From contig JAPLPF010000081.1 of NCBI GenBank assembly GCA_026400325.1, positions 1 through 45,329 on the forward strand: DNA of 45,329 bases, in the 5' to 3' direction. Of the stretch, positions 10,203 through 20,500 are shown piece by piece (the stretch's first letter is position 1; every line of letters starts with the position of its first letter). The position numbers and the translations under genes are program-made. Below the pieces are notes generated by a model that saw only the letters and a list, made by a program, of their open reading frames with translations, made no database searches and was not told where the DNA came from. This DNA comes from Rhodobacterales bacterium (lineage in GTDB: Bacteria; Pseudomonadota; Alphaproteobacteria; Rhodobacterales; Rhodobacteraceae).

Positions 10203-10838
10203 CTACGTATCCTTCATGGCGGTCACGCCGCCCACTTGCCCTGCCGTCTGCACACGCAGACCGCCAAGCCTTGCCGCTTCCTCTACAACACGGGTTCTGA
10301 GTCCACCAGCCGCAAGCGCGGCGTGTATCGCACGTTCGCGCCCGAAGGACAAACCCATTTCCCCCGCGGTCAGAATGCCGATGAAACCCCGCTCACCCTC
10401 GGGTGCGTGAAGCTTCGTCTTGCCGCGTTCTGACCCGTCGCTGGCCTGGATCAGCGTTGCCGCCTGCCCCTTGGCCAGCCAGTCCTTGACCTTCTCATAG
10501 CCCATCACCGCATCGCCCGCCTTGCGCGCAAGACTGATCAGATCAATCACCCGCTGCAGGACAAGCCGCTCGACCAGATCGGGCAGTCCGTCGGGCACCT
10601 TCACCGGCTGGCGTGCCGCGCGGGAAAACAGTCCCTTCTTCGCCGCCTTGCCAATCAGGTCCTTGTCGGCGGTCACATAAAGTCCGCGACCGGGCAGTTT
10701 GCCCAGCACATCGGGCACTACCATGCCGTCAGGGCCGACGCAAAAGCGGATCAACCCCGCCTTTGGCTGGCTTTCCCCGGTCGCAATGCATTTGCGTTCC
10801 GGTTCGTCCTGATCTTTGTCCCGGCCGCCGCGCGTCAT
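10203..10838 (-). CDS. YlxR / L7Ae-like RNA-binding protein
   Basis: The 211-residue protein joins two modules. Residues about 10-85 are a YlxR (DUF448) domain with the hallmark [19 protein letters not shown] and LPGRGLYVT. Residues about 95-185 resemble an L7Ae/L30e-type RNA-binding fold ([25 protein letters not shown]). This two-domain layout is common between nusA and infB in alphaproteobacteria. YlxR-family proteins bind RNA, including RNase P RNA in Gram-positives; the partner here is not known. The gene lies 26 bases after nusA and 5 bases before infB, so it belongs to the same transcript. Confidence 0.9.
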   Translation of the reverse strand: MTRGGRDKDQDEPERKCIATGESQPKAGLIRFCVGPDGMVVPDVLGKLPGRGLYVTADKDLIGKAAKKGLFSRAARQPVKVPDGLPDLVERLVLQRVIDLISLARKAGDAVMGYEKVKDWLAKGQAATLIQASDGSERGKTKLHAPEGERGFIGILTAGEMGLSFGRERAIHAALAAGGLRTRVVEEAARLGGLRVQTAGQVGGVTAMKDT

Positions 10839-10864
10839 GCGCTTCTGGGTTCCGAGGTCTGGGA

Positions 10865-12475
10865 TCAGACCTCGGCCTCCGCGTCTTCGGCCACATCATC
10901 CTGCGGCTTTTCAAGATCGGCAGGGTCAACCCAACCCAGCATGACGCGGGCGGTCATGATCAGGGTCTGCGCTTCCTCAAGCGACATGTTGAACTTTTCA
11001 AGGACGCCTTCATCCTTCTTGCGCTGGCCCTTTTCGGTCGTCCAGCCGCCGGCCAGCTCCCAGTCGGCGCAGGTGGCAAAGTCTTCCAGCGTCTTGATGC
11101 CGTCCATCGCAAGCGCCTCAAGCATTTGCGGCGTCAGGCCCTCGAATTCGACCAGGCTGTCTTCAACCCCCATGCCGCGGGCGTTTTCCATCGCCTTGGC
11201 ATTGGCCGCCTCAAGGAAGTCACGCGCGCGGGCCTGAAGCTCGGCGGCGGTGTCTTCATCAAAGCCGTCGATCGACAAAAGCTCGTCCAGATCGACATAG
11301 GCCACTTCTTCCAGGTTGGTGAATCCTTCGGAAACCAGAAGCTGCGCCATCATCTCGTCCACGTCCAGCGTGTCCATGAACAGCTTGGTGCGTTCGGCAA
11401 ACTCGGCCTGGCGGCGCTGGCTTTCCTCGGCCTCGGTCAGGATGTCGATGTCCAGACCGGTCAACTGGCTGGCCAGACGCACGTTCTGGCCCCGGCGGCC
11501 GATGGCAAGGGAAAGCTGCTCATCCGGGACGACGACCTCGATTTTGCCGGCCTCTTCGTCGATCACGACCTTGGAGACTTCGGCCGGCTGAAGCGCGTTC
11601 ACCAGGAACGTCGCCTGATCCTGATTCCACGGAATGATGTCGATCTTTTCGCCTTGCAGTTCGTTCACCACGGCCTGAACACGGCTGCCGCGCATACCGA
11701 CGCAGGCACCGACCGGGTCGATGGAGTTGTCGTAGGAGATCACGGCGATCTTGGCGCGCGAACCGGGGTCACGGGCGACGGCCTTGATCTCGATGATGCC
11801 GTCATAGATTTCCGGCACTTCCATCTTGAAAAGCTCGGCCATGAACTGCGGGTCGGTCCGCGACAGGAACACCTGCGGACCGCGCGGTTCGCGGCGGACG
11901 TCCTTGATATAGCAGCGGATGCGGTCGCCGATGCGGTAGGCTTCGCGGCCGATCTTTTCGTTCCGGCGCAGGATGCCTTCGCCACGGCCGATGTCGACGA
12001 TGACGTTGCCGTATTCCTCGCGCTTGACGGCGCCGTTGATGATCGTGCCCTTGCGGTCGCGGAATTCCTCGAACTGGCGGTCACGCTCGGCTTCGCGGAC
12101 CTTCTGCAGGATCACCTGCTTGGCCGATTGCGCGGCGATTCGGCCCAGATCGACGGGGGGAACCTCGTCAATGATCTCGTCACCGATCTGTGGGTCAGCA
12201 AGCCAGGTTTTCGCCTGCTTGGCCGTGACCTGCGCGTGGTGGTTTTCCACCGCCTCATCCTCGACCACGGTGCGGACGCGGGTAAAGCTGGCCCGCCCGG
12301 TCTTGCGGTCGATCTTCACCCGGATATCCATTTCCGCGCCGTAGCGCGACTTGGCGGCCCGGGCGAGGCTGTCTTCCATCGCCTCGATCACCAGTTCCGG
12401 GTCGATCATCTTTTCGCGCGCGACCGCTTCGGCGGTCTGCAGAAGTTCCAGCTGGTTGGCCGATGTGATTGCCAT
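10865..12475 (-). CDS. nusA: Transcription termination/antitermination factor NusA
   Basis: NusA binds RNA polymerase and modulates pausing, termination and antitermination. The 536-residue product has the N-terminal polymerase-binding domain ([22 protein letters not shown]), an S1 domain, tandem KH domains ([21 protein letters not shown] and [20 protein letters not shown]) and two C-terminal helix-hairpin-helix repeats (from about residue 370), ending in an acidic tail. Such C-terminal repeats are usual in proteobacteria. It lies 12 bases after rimP. Confidence 0.98.
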   Translation of the reverse strand: MAITSANQLELLQTAEAVAREKMIDPELVIEAMEDSLARAAKSRYGAEMDIRVKIDRKTGRASFTRVRTVVEDEAVENHHAQVTAKQAKTWLADPQIGDEIIDEVPPVDLGRIAAQSAKQVILQKVREAERDRQFEEFRDRKGTIINGAVKREEYGNVIVDIGRGEGILRRNEKIGREAYRIGDRIRCYIKDVRREPRGPQVFLSRTDPQFMAELFKMEVPEIYDGIIEIKAVARDPGSRAKIAVISYDNSIDPVGACVGMRGSRVQAVVNELQGEKIDIIPWNQDQATFLVNALQPAEVSKVVIDEEAGKIEVVVPDEQLSLAIGRRGQNVRLASQLTGLDIDILTEAEESQRRQAEFAERTKLFMDTLDVDEMMAQLLVSEGFTNLEEVAYVDLDELLSIDGFDEDTAAELQARARDFLEAANAKAMENARGMGVEDSLVEFEGLTPQMLEALAMDGIKTLEDFATCADWELAGGWTTEKGQRKKDEGVLEKFNMSLEEAQTLIMTARVMLGWVDPADLEKPQDDVAEDAEAEV

Positions 12476-12487
12476 CGTGGTCTCCCC

Positions 12488-13093
12488 TCAGTGCTTCGTC
12501 TCGGGGGTGGGATCTGCGTCCTCATCCCCGTCGGTTTCTTCGATTTCGTCGAACTCGCCTTCGGCCGGTTCGGCCACCTTCTTCTGGCGCAGCATCTCGT
12601 TGATCAGCTCGTCGGTGAGGATCAGCTTGGCGTCGGACAGCCAGTCGAACTTCAGCCCGATGGTGACCTCTTCGCCCGCCTCGTCGAGGGTGATCAGAAC
12701 CTCATCGCCGTCGATCCCGGCCAGACCGCCCTTGAAGCGGCGGCGACCGTCGACAAGCTCGGTCGTCTCGATCCGGGCTTCCCAGCCTTTCCAGACATCG
12801 AAATCCTTCAGGCGGGTCAGGGGACGGTCGATGCCGGGGCTGGAGACTTCAAGAATGTAATTGTCCTCGACCGGATCCTCGACATCCAGAACGGCGGATA
12901 CGGCGGTCGAGATCTCGCCGCATTCATCAACACCAATTCCGCCATCCGGTCGGTCGGCCATGATCTGCAGGGTACGGGTCTTGCCGCCCATCAGACGGAT
13001 GCGCACAAGCTCGAATCCCAGACCCTCGATCACCGGGGTGATGATGTCGGCCAGGCGGCGGTCGATGGCAGTCTTGGCGATCAGGTCGGACAT
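12488..13093 (-). CDS. rimP: Ribosome maturation factor RimP
   Basis: RimP assists 30S subunit maturation. The ATG at 13093 ([21 protein letters not shown]) fits the family; an in-frame extension upstream would run through a terminator-like hairpin and is not credible. The 201-residue product shows the N-terminal alpha/beta domain ([20 protein letters not shown]), the [20 protein letters not shown] signature and an SH3-like C-terminal domain, ending in an acidic Glu/Asp-rich tail longer than in E. coli. It is first in the rimP-nusA-ylxR-infB operon. The leader hairpin 16 bases upstream may regulate the operon. Confidence 0.95.
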   Translation of the reverse strand: MSDLIAKTAIDRRLADIITPVIEGLGFELVRIRLMGGKTRTLQIMADRPDGGIGVDECGEISTAVSAVLDVEDPVEDNYILEVSSPGIDRPLTRLKDFDVWKGWEARIETTELVDGRRRFKGGLAGIDGDEVLITLDEAGEEVTIGLKFDWLSDAKLILTDELINEMLRQKKVAEPAEGEFDEIEETDGDEDADPTPETKH

Positions 13094-13108
13094 GGAACTT
13101 CCAGAAAC

Positions 13109-13134
13109 AAAAAAGCGGGCACAAGCGGCCCGCT
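13109..13134 (-). terminator. Intrinsic terminator/attenuator hairpin before rimP
   Basis: On the minus strand AGCGGGC, a 7-base loop and GCCCGCT are followed directly by a run of T, a textbook Rho-independent terminator. It lies about 115 bases beyond the stop of the serine hydrolase gene and only 15 bases before the rimP ATG, so the T-run abuts the rimP ribosome site. It could end the upstream transcript, or, if the rimP promoter lies between 13135 and 13247, act as an attenuator of the operon. Confidence 0.75.
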
Positions 13135-13247
13135 GCGACTTTCGGTAGCTTCGGGTGTGGACCCCAAAGCAGCTGTTGGCGTGGATATAGGTCAAGGACG
13201 GGGGCGATGCAAGCCTGATTCCCCCCGGTCCAGCCTGCCCTTGCCGG

Positions 13248-14462
13248 TCAGAAGGCTGCTTCGACCGCCCGAAGCCCGTCCATCGCGCTGCGGTAATGGC
13301 CCGCGTCCACGAAGTCGGGCCAGGTGGACAGCTTGACCGCCACCATGTTGCTGTCGGGTGCGATCATCACCATCTGGCCAAAGACACCAAAGCAATAATG
13401 GCGGCCAAGGCGGCTGTCCTCGACCCAGAACTGGTTGCGGTAGGCCCCGTTCGGCCAGTCCTTGTAATTCTCGGCGTCGTATAGCCCGTGCTTGCCGTGG
13501 CGAATGTCCTGGCACCAGGCCTTTGGCACAACCTGCCGGCCCTCGACCTGACCATTGTTCAGAAGCATCATCCCGAACCGAGCCATGTCGCGCAGGCTGG
13601 CGCTGATGCCGCCGCAGGCCAGCCCATACCCGGCGCGATCCACGGTGATCGTCGCATCCTCTTCGCAGCCCATCGGTTGCCACAGATGGTCGGAAATCAG
13701 GTCCGCCAGCCGCTTGCCGGTCACGCGCTGCATGGCATGGGCCAGAACATCGGTTTCGATCGACCGGTAGGCGAACCTTTCGCCATGCGCCGCGTCGGCG
13801 ACCCGAAGGCCAAGGATCTGGTCCCACATGCAGCCCGGCCAATCGCTGGCATCAACACCTTCGGGCGCGGGTTTCCAGCCCGACGCATAGTCGGTCTTGC
13901 CGACATCGCTGTCCGGCACCTCGTAATCCTCGGCGTATCGGGTGCCCGATGTCATATCGAGCACCTGCTGAAGGCTGGCACCGTTCCAGGCAGTCGTGGC
14001 AAGTTCGGGCAGATAGTCGGTGACCGGGGCTGCCGGGTCCAGCAATCCCGCCCCGATCAGACACCCCGCCGTGGCCGAGGTCACCGACTTTGACACCGAT
14101 TGCAGAAGATGCACCGACTGCGGTGTCATGCCGTTGTGATAGCTTTCATGCAGCATCCGGCCATCTTTCCAGACCAGCATCGCATCGGTGTAGGTGTCAT
14201 CCAGCATCTTGCCAAAGGTGGTCGGCTTGCCATCCGGACCTTGGTAGCCCAGCGCCTCAAGGCTGCTTTCGGCGGCGGGCAGGGGCGTAATATGGTCGCC
14301 CCGGCGGATGCGGGCGGTCGGCACGAACTCGCTTACATGCTGGAAGGTCCAGCGGTTCCAGGGCGCGCGATCCCAGTCGGACAACGGCACGCGCATCTCG
14401 GGCGGCGGCGGGCTGCCCTGCATGATCGGCGGCACCGGGTCGGAATTCCTGTAGCTTGGCAT
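13248..14462 (-). CDS. Serine hydrolase, beta-lactamase / 6-aminohexanoate-dimer hydrolase (NylB) family
   Basis: The 404-residue protein has the SxxK nucleophile motif SVSK (Ser122, Lys125) in [15 protein letters not shown], and the Tyr motif [14 protein letters not shown] (Tyr232), the arrangement of class C beta-lactamase-fold esterases and NylB-like amide hydrolases. The [14 protein letters not shown] block and the C-terminal [22 protein letters not shown] strand also fit NylB relatives. There is no signal peptide, so it should be cytoplasmic. The natural substrate is unknown; nylon oligomers are only the best-studied substrate of the family. It is last in a possible minus-strand set with the cupin (56-base gap) and methyltransferase. 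Confidence 0.85.
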   Translation of the reverse strand: MPSYRNSDPVPPIMQGSPPPPEMRVPLSDWDRAPWNRWTFQHVSEFVPTARIRRGDHITPLPAAESSLEALGYQGPDGKPTTFGKMLDDTYTDAMLVWKDGRMLHESYHNGMTPQSVHLLQSVSKSVTSATAGCLIGAGLLDPAAPVTDYLPELATTAWNGASLQQVLDMTSGTRYAEDYEVPDSDVGKTDYASGWKPAPEGVDASDWPGCMWDQILGLRVADAAHGERFAYRSIETDVLAHAMQRVTGKRLADLISDHLWQPMGCEEDATITVDRAGYGLACGGISASLRDMARFGMMLLNNGQVEGRQVVPKAWCQDIRHGKHGLYDAENYKDWPNGAYRNQFWVEDSRLGRHYCFGVFGQMVMIAPDSNMVAVKLSTWPDFVDAGHYRSAMDGLRAVEAAF

Positions 14463-14518
14463 ATCGGATCTTCCCGCTTTCCCCTTGTCGGGCTTCAGCC
14501 TTGGTCAAAGGGGCTGTC

Positions 14519-14875
14519 TCAGCCCATGGTGATGACGTAAAGCTTGCGCACCCGTTCGATGACCCGCCATTCGCCCTTCCAGCCCAAAGGCAGGTTGATG
14601 GCGTCGCCCGGCCCCAGCAGGACCTTGCGCCCGTCGGCATGGGTCATCTCGACCTGGCCAAAGATGAAATGGCAAAACTCGGCACTTCGGCTGCGGTCGG
14701 CGGTGAACCGGCCCGGGGTGCATTCCCAGACACCGATCTCCACCCGTCCGCCGTCATGGGTTGCAAGGGTGACCGAGGCTTCGGTCTGCCCGCCTTCAAC
14801 GCTGGTGGGTTTCGGCACCATCGGCCCAAGGTCAAGCGCGGCAAGGGCGTGAAAGCTGGCAAGGTCGGTCATCAT
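14519..14875 (-). CDS. Small cupin-domain protein
   Basis: The 118-residue protein is a single cupin barrel of the EutQ-like/DUF861 type: GVWECTPGRFTADRSRSAEFCHFIFGQVEMTHADGR then LGPGDAINLPLGWKGEWRVIE. The metal-binding residues of the first cupin motif are not clearly complete, so it may be a binding protein rather than an enzyme. An ATG one codon downstream (14872) is an equally good start; neither has a clear ribosome site. Gaps of 54-56 bases on both sides leave co-transcription possible. No specific function can be assigned. Confidence 0.75.
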   Translation of the reverse strand: MMTDLASFHALAALDLGPMVPKPTSVEGGQTEASVTLATHDGGRVEIGVWECTPGRFTADRSRSAEFCHFIFGQVEMTHADGRKVLLGPGDAINLPLGWKGEWRVIERVRKLYVITMG

Positions 14876-14929
14876 CCGGCAAGTCTAGCAAGGCGGATTG
14901 CGTCCGACCAGCCCCCAGCCTGGCCGTTT

Positions 14930-15556
14930 TCAGACCCGACGGAACACCATCACCAACCCGCGGTCATCCTTGTGGGCGTGACTTGCACCCTCATAGATCG
15001 GGATGTCGCGCCAGATGACCGGGGTGATCCGGCCATGCGCCACCAGCCGCGCCAATGCCGACCCGAACCCGGCGCCGTCCAGCACCGGACCGATGGTCCC
15101 GCAGGCAAAGACCGCACCCGGCCTGGTGATGCGAAGCAGCTCGGGAAAACACTCCGGCCCGACATGGCCGTGTGTGAAGGTGCCGCAACTGATGATCGCG
15201 TCATAGCTGCCGTCGGCAATCGGCAGGGTCCCGGTCAGATCGCCAAGCGTCAACCGCCGGTAAAGTGATTTCCCGCGGGCGACCTCAAGCATCTCGGGCG
15301 TGATGTCCAGCGCGTCCACCGTCAGGCCGCGCAGGTGTTCGGCCACAAGTCCGGTTCCAGAGCCGATGTCCAGGATTTCGGCCGATGCCGGCACTTCCCC
15401 ACGCAGAATGGCGGCAATCTCGCGCGGGGCGATGTACCCCCAGGCCGCGCCAAAGCTTTCATCGTAGGTCGGCGCCCAATCGCCATACATCTTGCGCGCG
15501 TCCGCGGGTCCGTTGATCTGATAGGCCTCGTCAAGGTCATAGCCGGTATCGGTCAT
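14930..15556 (-). CDS. Class I SAM-dependent methyltransferase
   Basis: The ATG at 15556 (MTDTGYDLDEAYQI) has a GGAG ribosome site 8-11 bases upstream and is preferred over a long in-frame extension that would include the intergenic region. The 208-residue product shows the Rossmann methyltransferase motifs: motif I EILDIGSGTGLVAEHL, the acidic ALDITPEMLEVAR, and the motif IV region YDAIISCGTFTHGHV. The upstream part DARKMYGDWAPTYDESF resembles tetratricopeptide-linked and UbiE-like small methyltransferases. The acceptor substrate is not identifiable. It diverges from tamA across a 187-base gap. Confidence 0.85.
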   Translation of the reverse strand: MTDTGYDLDEAYQINGPADARKMYGDWAPTYDESFGAAWGYIAPREIAAILRGEVPASAEILDIGSGTGLVAEHLRGLTVDALDITPEMLEVARGKSLYRRLTLGDLTGTLPIADGSYDAIISCGTFTHGHVGPECFPELLRITRPGAVFACGTIGPVLDGAGFGSALARLVAHGRITPVIWRDIPIYEGASHAHKDDRGLVMVFRRV

Positions 15557-15743
15557 GTCTGATCTCCGTCTGGTCGCCGACATAAGTGCGGCCAGCCTGT
15601 GACAGGCACATGACGGCATCGGCTGGAACAGGGTCGGCCCATCAAGGCGAAGGGTGAAAAATTGCCCGCGCTTTGCGCGTCGCATTGCTCCTGTCGGACC
15701 GACCTGCAATACTTGCCCGAATACGCAAAGGGGACAAAGCAGG

Positions 15744-17531
15744 ATGCTTGCCGAACAGGTCAGGCGCATGTGCCGGGCGGCCTTCGGGGTGGTCATTCTG
15801 GGCCTGTCCGCTTCCATGGCGGTCGCGCTTGACCGGCTTGATCTTCAGGTGCGCGGCGGAGATGCAGGGCTGGCCAAGGCGCTCGAGTCCGTAATCCAGC
15901 TTCGGTCTTTGCAAACGCAGGGCCAGACTGACCCGCAGGATCTTCTGGCGGCGGCGCGGTCGGACTATGGGCGGATTCTTGCGGCGCTTTATGCGCGGGG
16001 GCACTATTCGGTCGTCGTCCGCATTTCCATTGACGGGCGTGAGGCTGCCGACATCCGGCCGCTTGAAGCGCCATCCGCCATTTCGGCCATCACGGTGTTC
16101 GTGGACCCCGGCCCACCCTTCACCTTCGGCCAGACGAGAATCGCGCCCCTGGTTCCCAGAACCGCCTTGCCCGAGACGTTTCGCAGCGGGCAGCCCGCCG
16201 AAAGCAGCCGGGTTTCGGATGCAGTATCGGTCTCGCTGCGGGCCTGGCGCGATACCGGCCATGCCAAGGTCGCGGTGACGGACCAGGCAGTCTATGCCGA
16301 CCATGCCCGGGCCATCCTTGATGTCGATGTGGCGCTGGCCCCGGGGCCACGGCTGCGCTTTGGCCCGCTGGCGATCCAGGGCCAGGACCGGATGCGCCCG
16401 GCCCGGATCGAAAGGATCGCCGGGCTGCCCGAGGGGGAGACCTTCAGCGAAACCGAACTTCGCCGCGCCGAAACCCGGCTGCGGCGGACCGGCATCTTCA
16501 GCTCTGTCATCCTGGTCGAGGATGAGGCGATCACCGCGCCCGACCTGCTGGGCATCACCGCCACCGTGGTCGAACAGAAACCCAGGCGCTTTTCCTTCGG
16601 GGCCGAGATTGCCAGTCTTGATGGCGTATCGGTTTCGGGATCCTGGCTGCACCGCAACCTTCTGGGCGGCGGTGAGCGGCTGAAGCTGGAAAGTGCGATC
16701 ACCAACATCGGGTCAAGCGAAAGCGGCGTCGACTATTCCTTTGGCGTCACGCTGGACCGCCCGGCCACGCTGACCCCGGATACGACAGCGGGGCTTTTGC
16801 TGCGCTTTGACCATCTGGACGATGTCGACGACAAGTCAGACACGGTGGAATTCGGTCTGGCCTTTTCGCACATCGTCTCGGACCAGCTGACGCTGCGGGC
16901 AGGGCTGACCTATTCCTACCAGAACGGCACCGATCCCGCCGGCGATTACAATTTCCGCAACCTGTCGCTTCCGGTTGGCCTGACATGGGACCGGCGCGAC
17001 AATTCTGCCGATGCGACTTCGGGCTTTTACATCGACGCGACCGCCAAACCGTTTCTTGGCTTTGACACCACCGCCTATCGCAACCTGGGCGCACCGGGGC
17101 GGTTTGTCGTGGCGGTGCGGGCGCAAGGTGGGGCGATCTACGGGTCCGAGCTGTTCGAGACCCCGCGCGACGACCTGTTCTTTTCGGGTGGCGGGGGAAC
17201 GGTGCGCGGGCAACCCTACCGGTCCCTGGGCGTTTCGGTAAGCCGGGGCTTCGGGTCGCAGTTCCAGATCGGCGGGCGGTTCTTCGTCGGCGGGTCGCTG
17301 GAGCTGCGCGCAAGGGTGACCGATTCAATCGGGGTTGTCGGCTTTGTCGATGCCGCCAGCATCGGGATCGACGGCGCTTTTGGCGACACCGCCGAAAGCC
17401 ATGCCGGCGCGGGGCTTGGAGTGCGCTACAAGACTCCGATCGGGCCGATCCGGCTGGACGTGGCCGCTCCTGTTGGTGGCGACACCGGCGGAGGCGTGCA
17501 GTTCTACATCGGTCTGGGGCAGGCTTTCTGA
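15744..17531 (+). CDS. tamA: Outer-membrane translocation/assembly factor TamA
   Basis: The ATG at 15744 gives a Sec signal peptide (CRAAFGVVILGLSASMAVA) and 595 residues. Three POTRA domains occupy about residues 25-260 (AISAITVFVDPGPPFTFGQTRI; GPRLRFGPLAIQGQDRMRPARI), followed by an Omp85 16-strand barrel carrying the diagnostic VRGQPYRSLG loop-6 motif and ending in a C-terminal aromatic residue (YIGLGQAF). TamA pairs with the periplasm-spanning TamB in lipid transport to, or assembly of, the outer membrane. Its stop shares one base with the tamB start (TGATG), so the two are translationally coupled. Confidence 0.95.
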   Translation: MLAEQVRRMCRAAFGVVILGLSASMAVALDRLDLQVRGGDAGLAKALESVIQLRSLQTQGQTDPQDLLAAARSDYGRILAALYARGHYSVVVRISIDGREAADIRPLEAPSAISAITVFVDPGPPFTFGQTRIAPLVPRTALPETFRSGQPAESSRVSDAVSVSLRAWRDTGHAKVAVTDQAVYADHARAILDVDVALAPGPRLRFGPLAIQGQDRMRPARIERIAGLPEGETFSETELRRAETRLRRTGIFSSVILVEDEAITAPDLLGITATVVEQKPRRFSFGAEIASLDGVSVSGSWLHRNLLGGGERLKLESAITNIGSSESGVDYSFGVTLDRPATLTPDTTAGLLLRFDHLDDVDDKSDTVEFGLAFSHIVSDQLTLRAGLTYSYQNGTDPAGDYNFRNLSLPVGLTWDRRDNSADATSGFYIDATAKPFLGFDTTAYRNLGAPGRFVVAVRAQGGAIYGSELFETPRDDLFFSGGGGTVRGQPYRSLGVSVSRGFGSQFQIGGRFFVGGSLELRARVTDSIGVVGFVDAASIGIDGAFGDTAESHAGAGLGVRYKTPIGPIRLDVAAPVGGDTGGGVQFYIGLGQAF

Positions 17532-20500
17532 TGCGTGCGCCGATCCTTCTAGCCTTGATGCTGTGCGCGGCCCCGGCCCATGCGCAAGAGGACGACCGCG
17601 ATTTCCTGACCGCATTTCTGGAAGACAACCTGTCCGGCGCCGGTCGGCAGGTGACGATCACCGGCTTTGCCGGCGCCCTTGCGGCCCGTGCAACGATCGA
17701 AAGCCTGACGATTGCCGACGATCAGGGCGTCTGGCTGACGCTGAACGGTGCCACGCTTGACTGGAGCCGATCGTCGCTTTTGTCGGGCGAAGTGCGGGTC
17801 AGCGACCTTTCCGCGACCGAGATCATCCTGGACCGGCTGCCCACATCGACCGAGGACACCCTGCCCAGCGCCGAGGCAACCGCCTTCAGCCTGCCGGAAC
17901 TGCCGGTATCCATCGACATCGACCGCATCGCCGCCGACCGCATCGTCCTTGGCGAGACGGTTCTGGGGCAAGCGGTCGAGGGCAAACTATTGGCCGCGAT
18001 GACGCTTGCAGGGGGCGAGGGATCGGCAAGTATTGAACTGGAGCGCACCGATAGTGGCCCCACCGGAGAAATCCAGCTGCAGGCCAGCTATGCCAACGCA
18101 ACCCGCCAGCTTGACCTTTCGCTGACCGCCGATGAAGGCGCGGGCGGAATCGTCGTCTCGCTGCTGGGGGTGCCCGGCGCACCATCCGCCGCTTTCGAAG
18201 TGCAGGGGTCCGGTCCACTGGAAGATCATCGGGCGACGATCCGGCTGGCGACCGATGGCGAGGACCGTCTGGCCGGAACGGTTGTTCTGGGCGAGGAACC
18301 CGACGGAGGTTACCGGCTGCAAGCCAGCGTCGGGGGCAATCTGGCGCCGATGCTGGTGCCCGAGCATGTTGATTTCTTCGGCACCGCGATCAGCCTTGAA
18401 CTGGACGCCCGCCGCTCGACCACCGGGCGGGTCACGCTGGACCGGCTGTCGCTGGCCGCCCGGTCGCTGCAGCTTGAGGGGCGCGGGACGCTTGCCGCCG
18501 ATGGCTTGCCCGAAACGATAGAGTTGACCGGGACCCTGGCCACACCCGATGGCGAGCCTGTGCTTTTGCCCTTTGGCGCTGTCGAAACCCGGATCGACCG
18601 GGCCGGGTTTTCCCTTGGCCTGCAACCAGGCGAAGGTGAGGGGTGGTCCGGCGACATCACGCTGGAGGGGCTGGACCGCGCCGACCTGTCTGTCGGGCGG
18701 CTGAAACTGACCGGGTCCGGGAGGATCGGTCGCACCCCGGCCGGGAACAGCGTCGGGGGCACCCTGCGGCTGACGGCAAGCGGTCTGCTTCCGACTGATC
18801 CAGGACTTGCCAAAGCCATCGGAACCGACCTTGCGGGCGGCTTGCGGTTTCGCCACCTTGAAGGCAGCGGAGCGATCAGTCTGAGCGATGTAAACCTTGC
18901 CGGCGACGGGCTTTCCGCGAAGGGGGCGCTGGCAATCGAAGGTCTGAACGACGCGTTCCAGACGACCGGCAGTCTGGACCTTGCTGCTGCCGATCTGTCG
19001 CGCTTTTCGGTTTTGGCTGATCGGCCGATGTCCGGCGCCGCTTCTGTCCGGCTTTCCGGGTCGGCAAGCCCTTTGTCGGGGATGGTGGACGCCGAGGCCG
19101 AGGTCATCGCGAACGATCTGACCCTTGGCTTCGACAGCCTGGACCAGCTTCTGTCCGGCCAGTCAACCGCCCGGTTGTCGATCCTGCGTGACGAGTCCGG
19201 CACCAGCCTGCGAAACCTTGACCTGATGGCAAAGGCCCTGACCGCAAAGGCAAGCGGCAATCTGGCGAGCGATGGCTCCAGCCTTTCGGCGACGCTTTCG
19301 GTGACCGATCTGTCTGCTCTTGGCCCCGGTTTCGGCGGAAGGGCCGACCTTCAGGCCCGGTTCGATGGCACGACCAAGGATGGCGACCTATCGCTGTCGG
19401 GGTCTGCGCAGGGTCTGCAGGTCGGCAATGTCGAGGCCGACAAGCTTCTTGCCGGCAAAAGCACCTTGTCCGCGACGCTGGCCTTGCGTGACCAGGCGAT
19501 CAAGATCGACAAGGCGCGTCTGGAAAACCCCCAGCTCAGCCTGGCCATCACCGGCCAGTTGGATGCCCTGGTGCGCAAGCTGGTTATCGACGCCCGGTTG
19601 GCGAATCTTGGGCTGTTGATGCCCGATCTGCAGGGTCCACTGGCGCTGTCCGGCTCGGCTATCGAAGACGGCCAGGGCTATGTGCTTGACCTTGGCCTGC
19701 GCGGTCCGGGCGGGATTGACGGCGCGGTCAAGGGCCGGATCGGGGCAAACCTGTCATCGGCCGACCTTGTGCTTGCAGGCACCGCCCGGGCTGCGCTTGC
19801 CAACCTGTTTCTTTCGCCTCGGGCGCTGGATGGCACCGCCCGCTACGATCTTCGGCTGAACGGGCCGTTCCGGGTCAGTTCTCTGTCGGGGCGGGTTACC
19901 CTGTCGAATGGCCGCTTCACCGACCCGAACCTTGGCGTTTCCCTCGAAGGAATCGAGGCGCTGGCCCAGTTGCAGGCTGGCCAGGCGCAGGTTTCATCGA
20001 CGGCCCGCCTGTCCACCGGCGGGTTGATCCGGGTCGATGGCCCCATCGGTCTGGCAGCACCGTTCCCGGCAAGACTGCAGGTCACGCTGGACCGGCTGCG
20101 CCTGATCGACCCCGAGCTTTACGAGGCCCTTGTGGACGGGCGCATCGGCATTGACGGCCCGCTGACCGGCGGAGCGACCCTTTCGGGCAGGCTTGATCTG
20201 GAGCAGGTGGACCTTCGCGTGCCTGCCTCCGGGTTTGAAAGCGGCTCGGCGCTTCTGGATGTCGCCCATGTCAACGAACCCCGGGACGTGCGGGACACGC
20301 GGGCGCGCGCCGGACTGATCGGTTCGGATGGCGCGGCTGCCGGGTCAAGCGGGTCAACCCAACCCTTCCGGCTTGATCTGACAGTGTCTGCCCCCAGCCG
20401 CATCTTCCTGCGCGGCCGCGGAATTGACGCCGAACTGGGCGGTCAGATCCGGCTTGCCGGAACCACCGACGCCGTTGTTCCGTCGGGCGGGTTCGACCTG

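Noticed and set aside
13094-13195. In-frame 34-codon extension of rimP starting at a TTG
   Set aside because: It would run through a terminator-like hairpin and has no family similarity; the ATG at 13093 matches RimP proteins.
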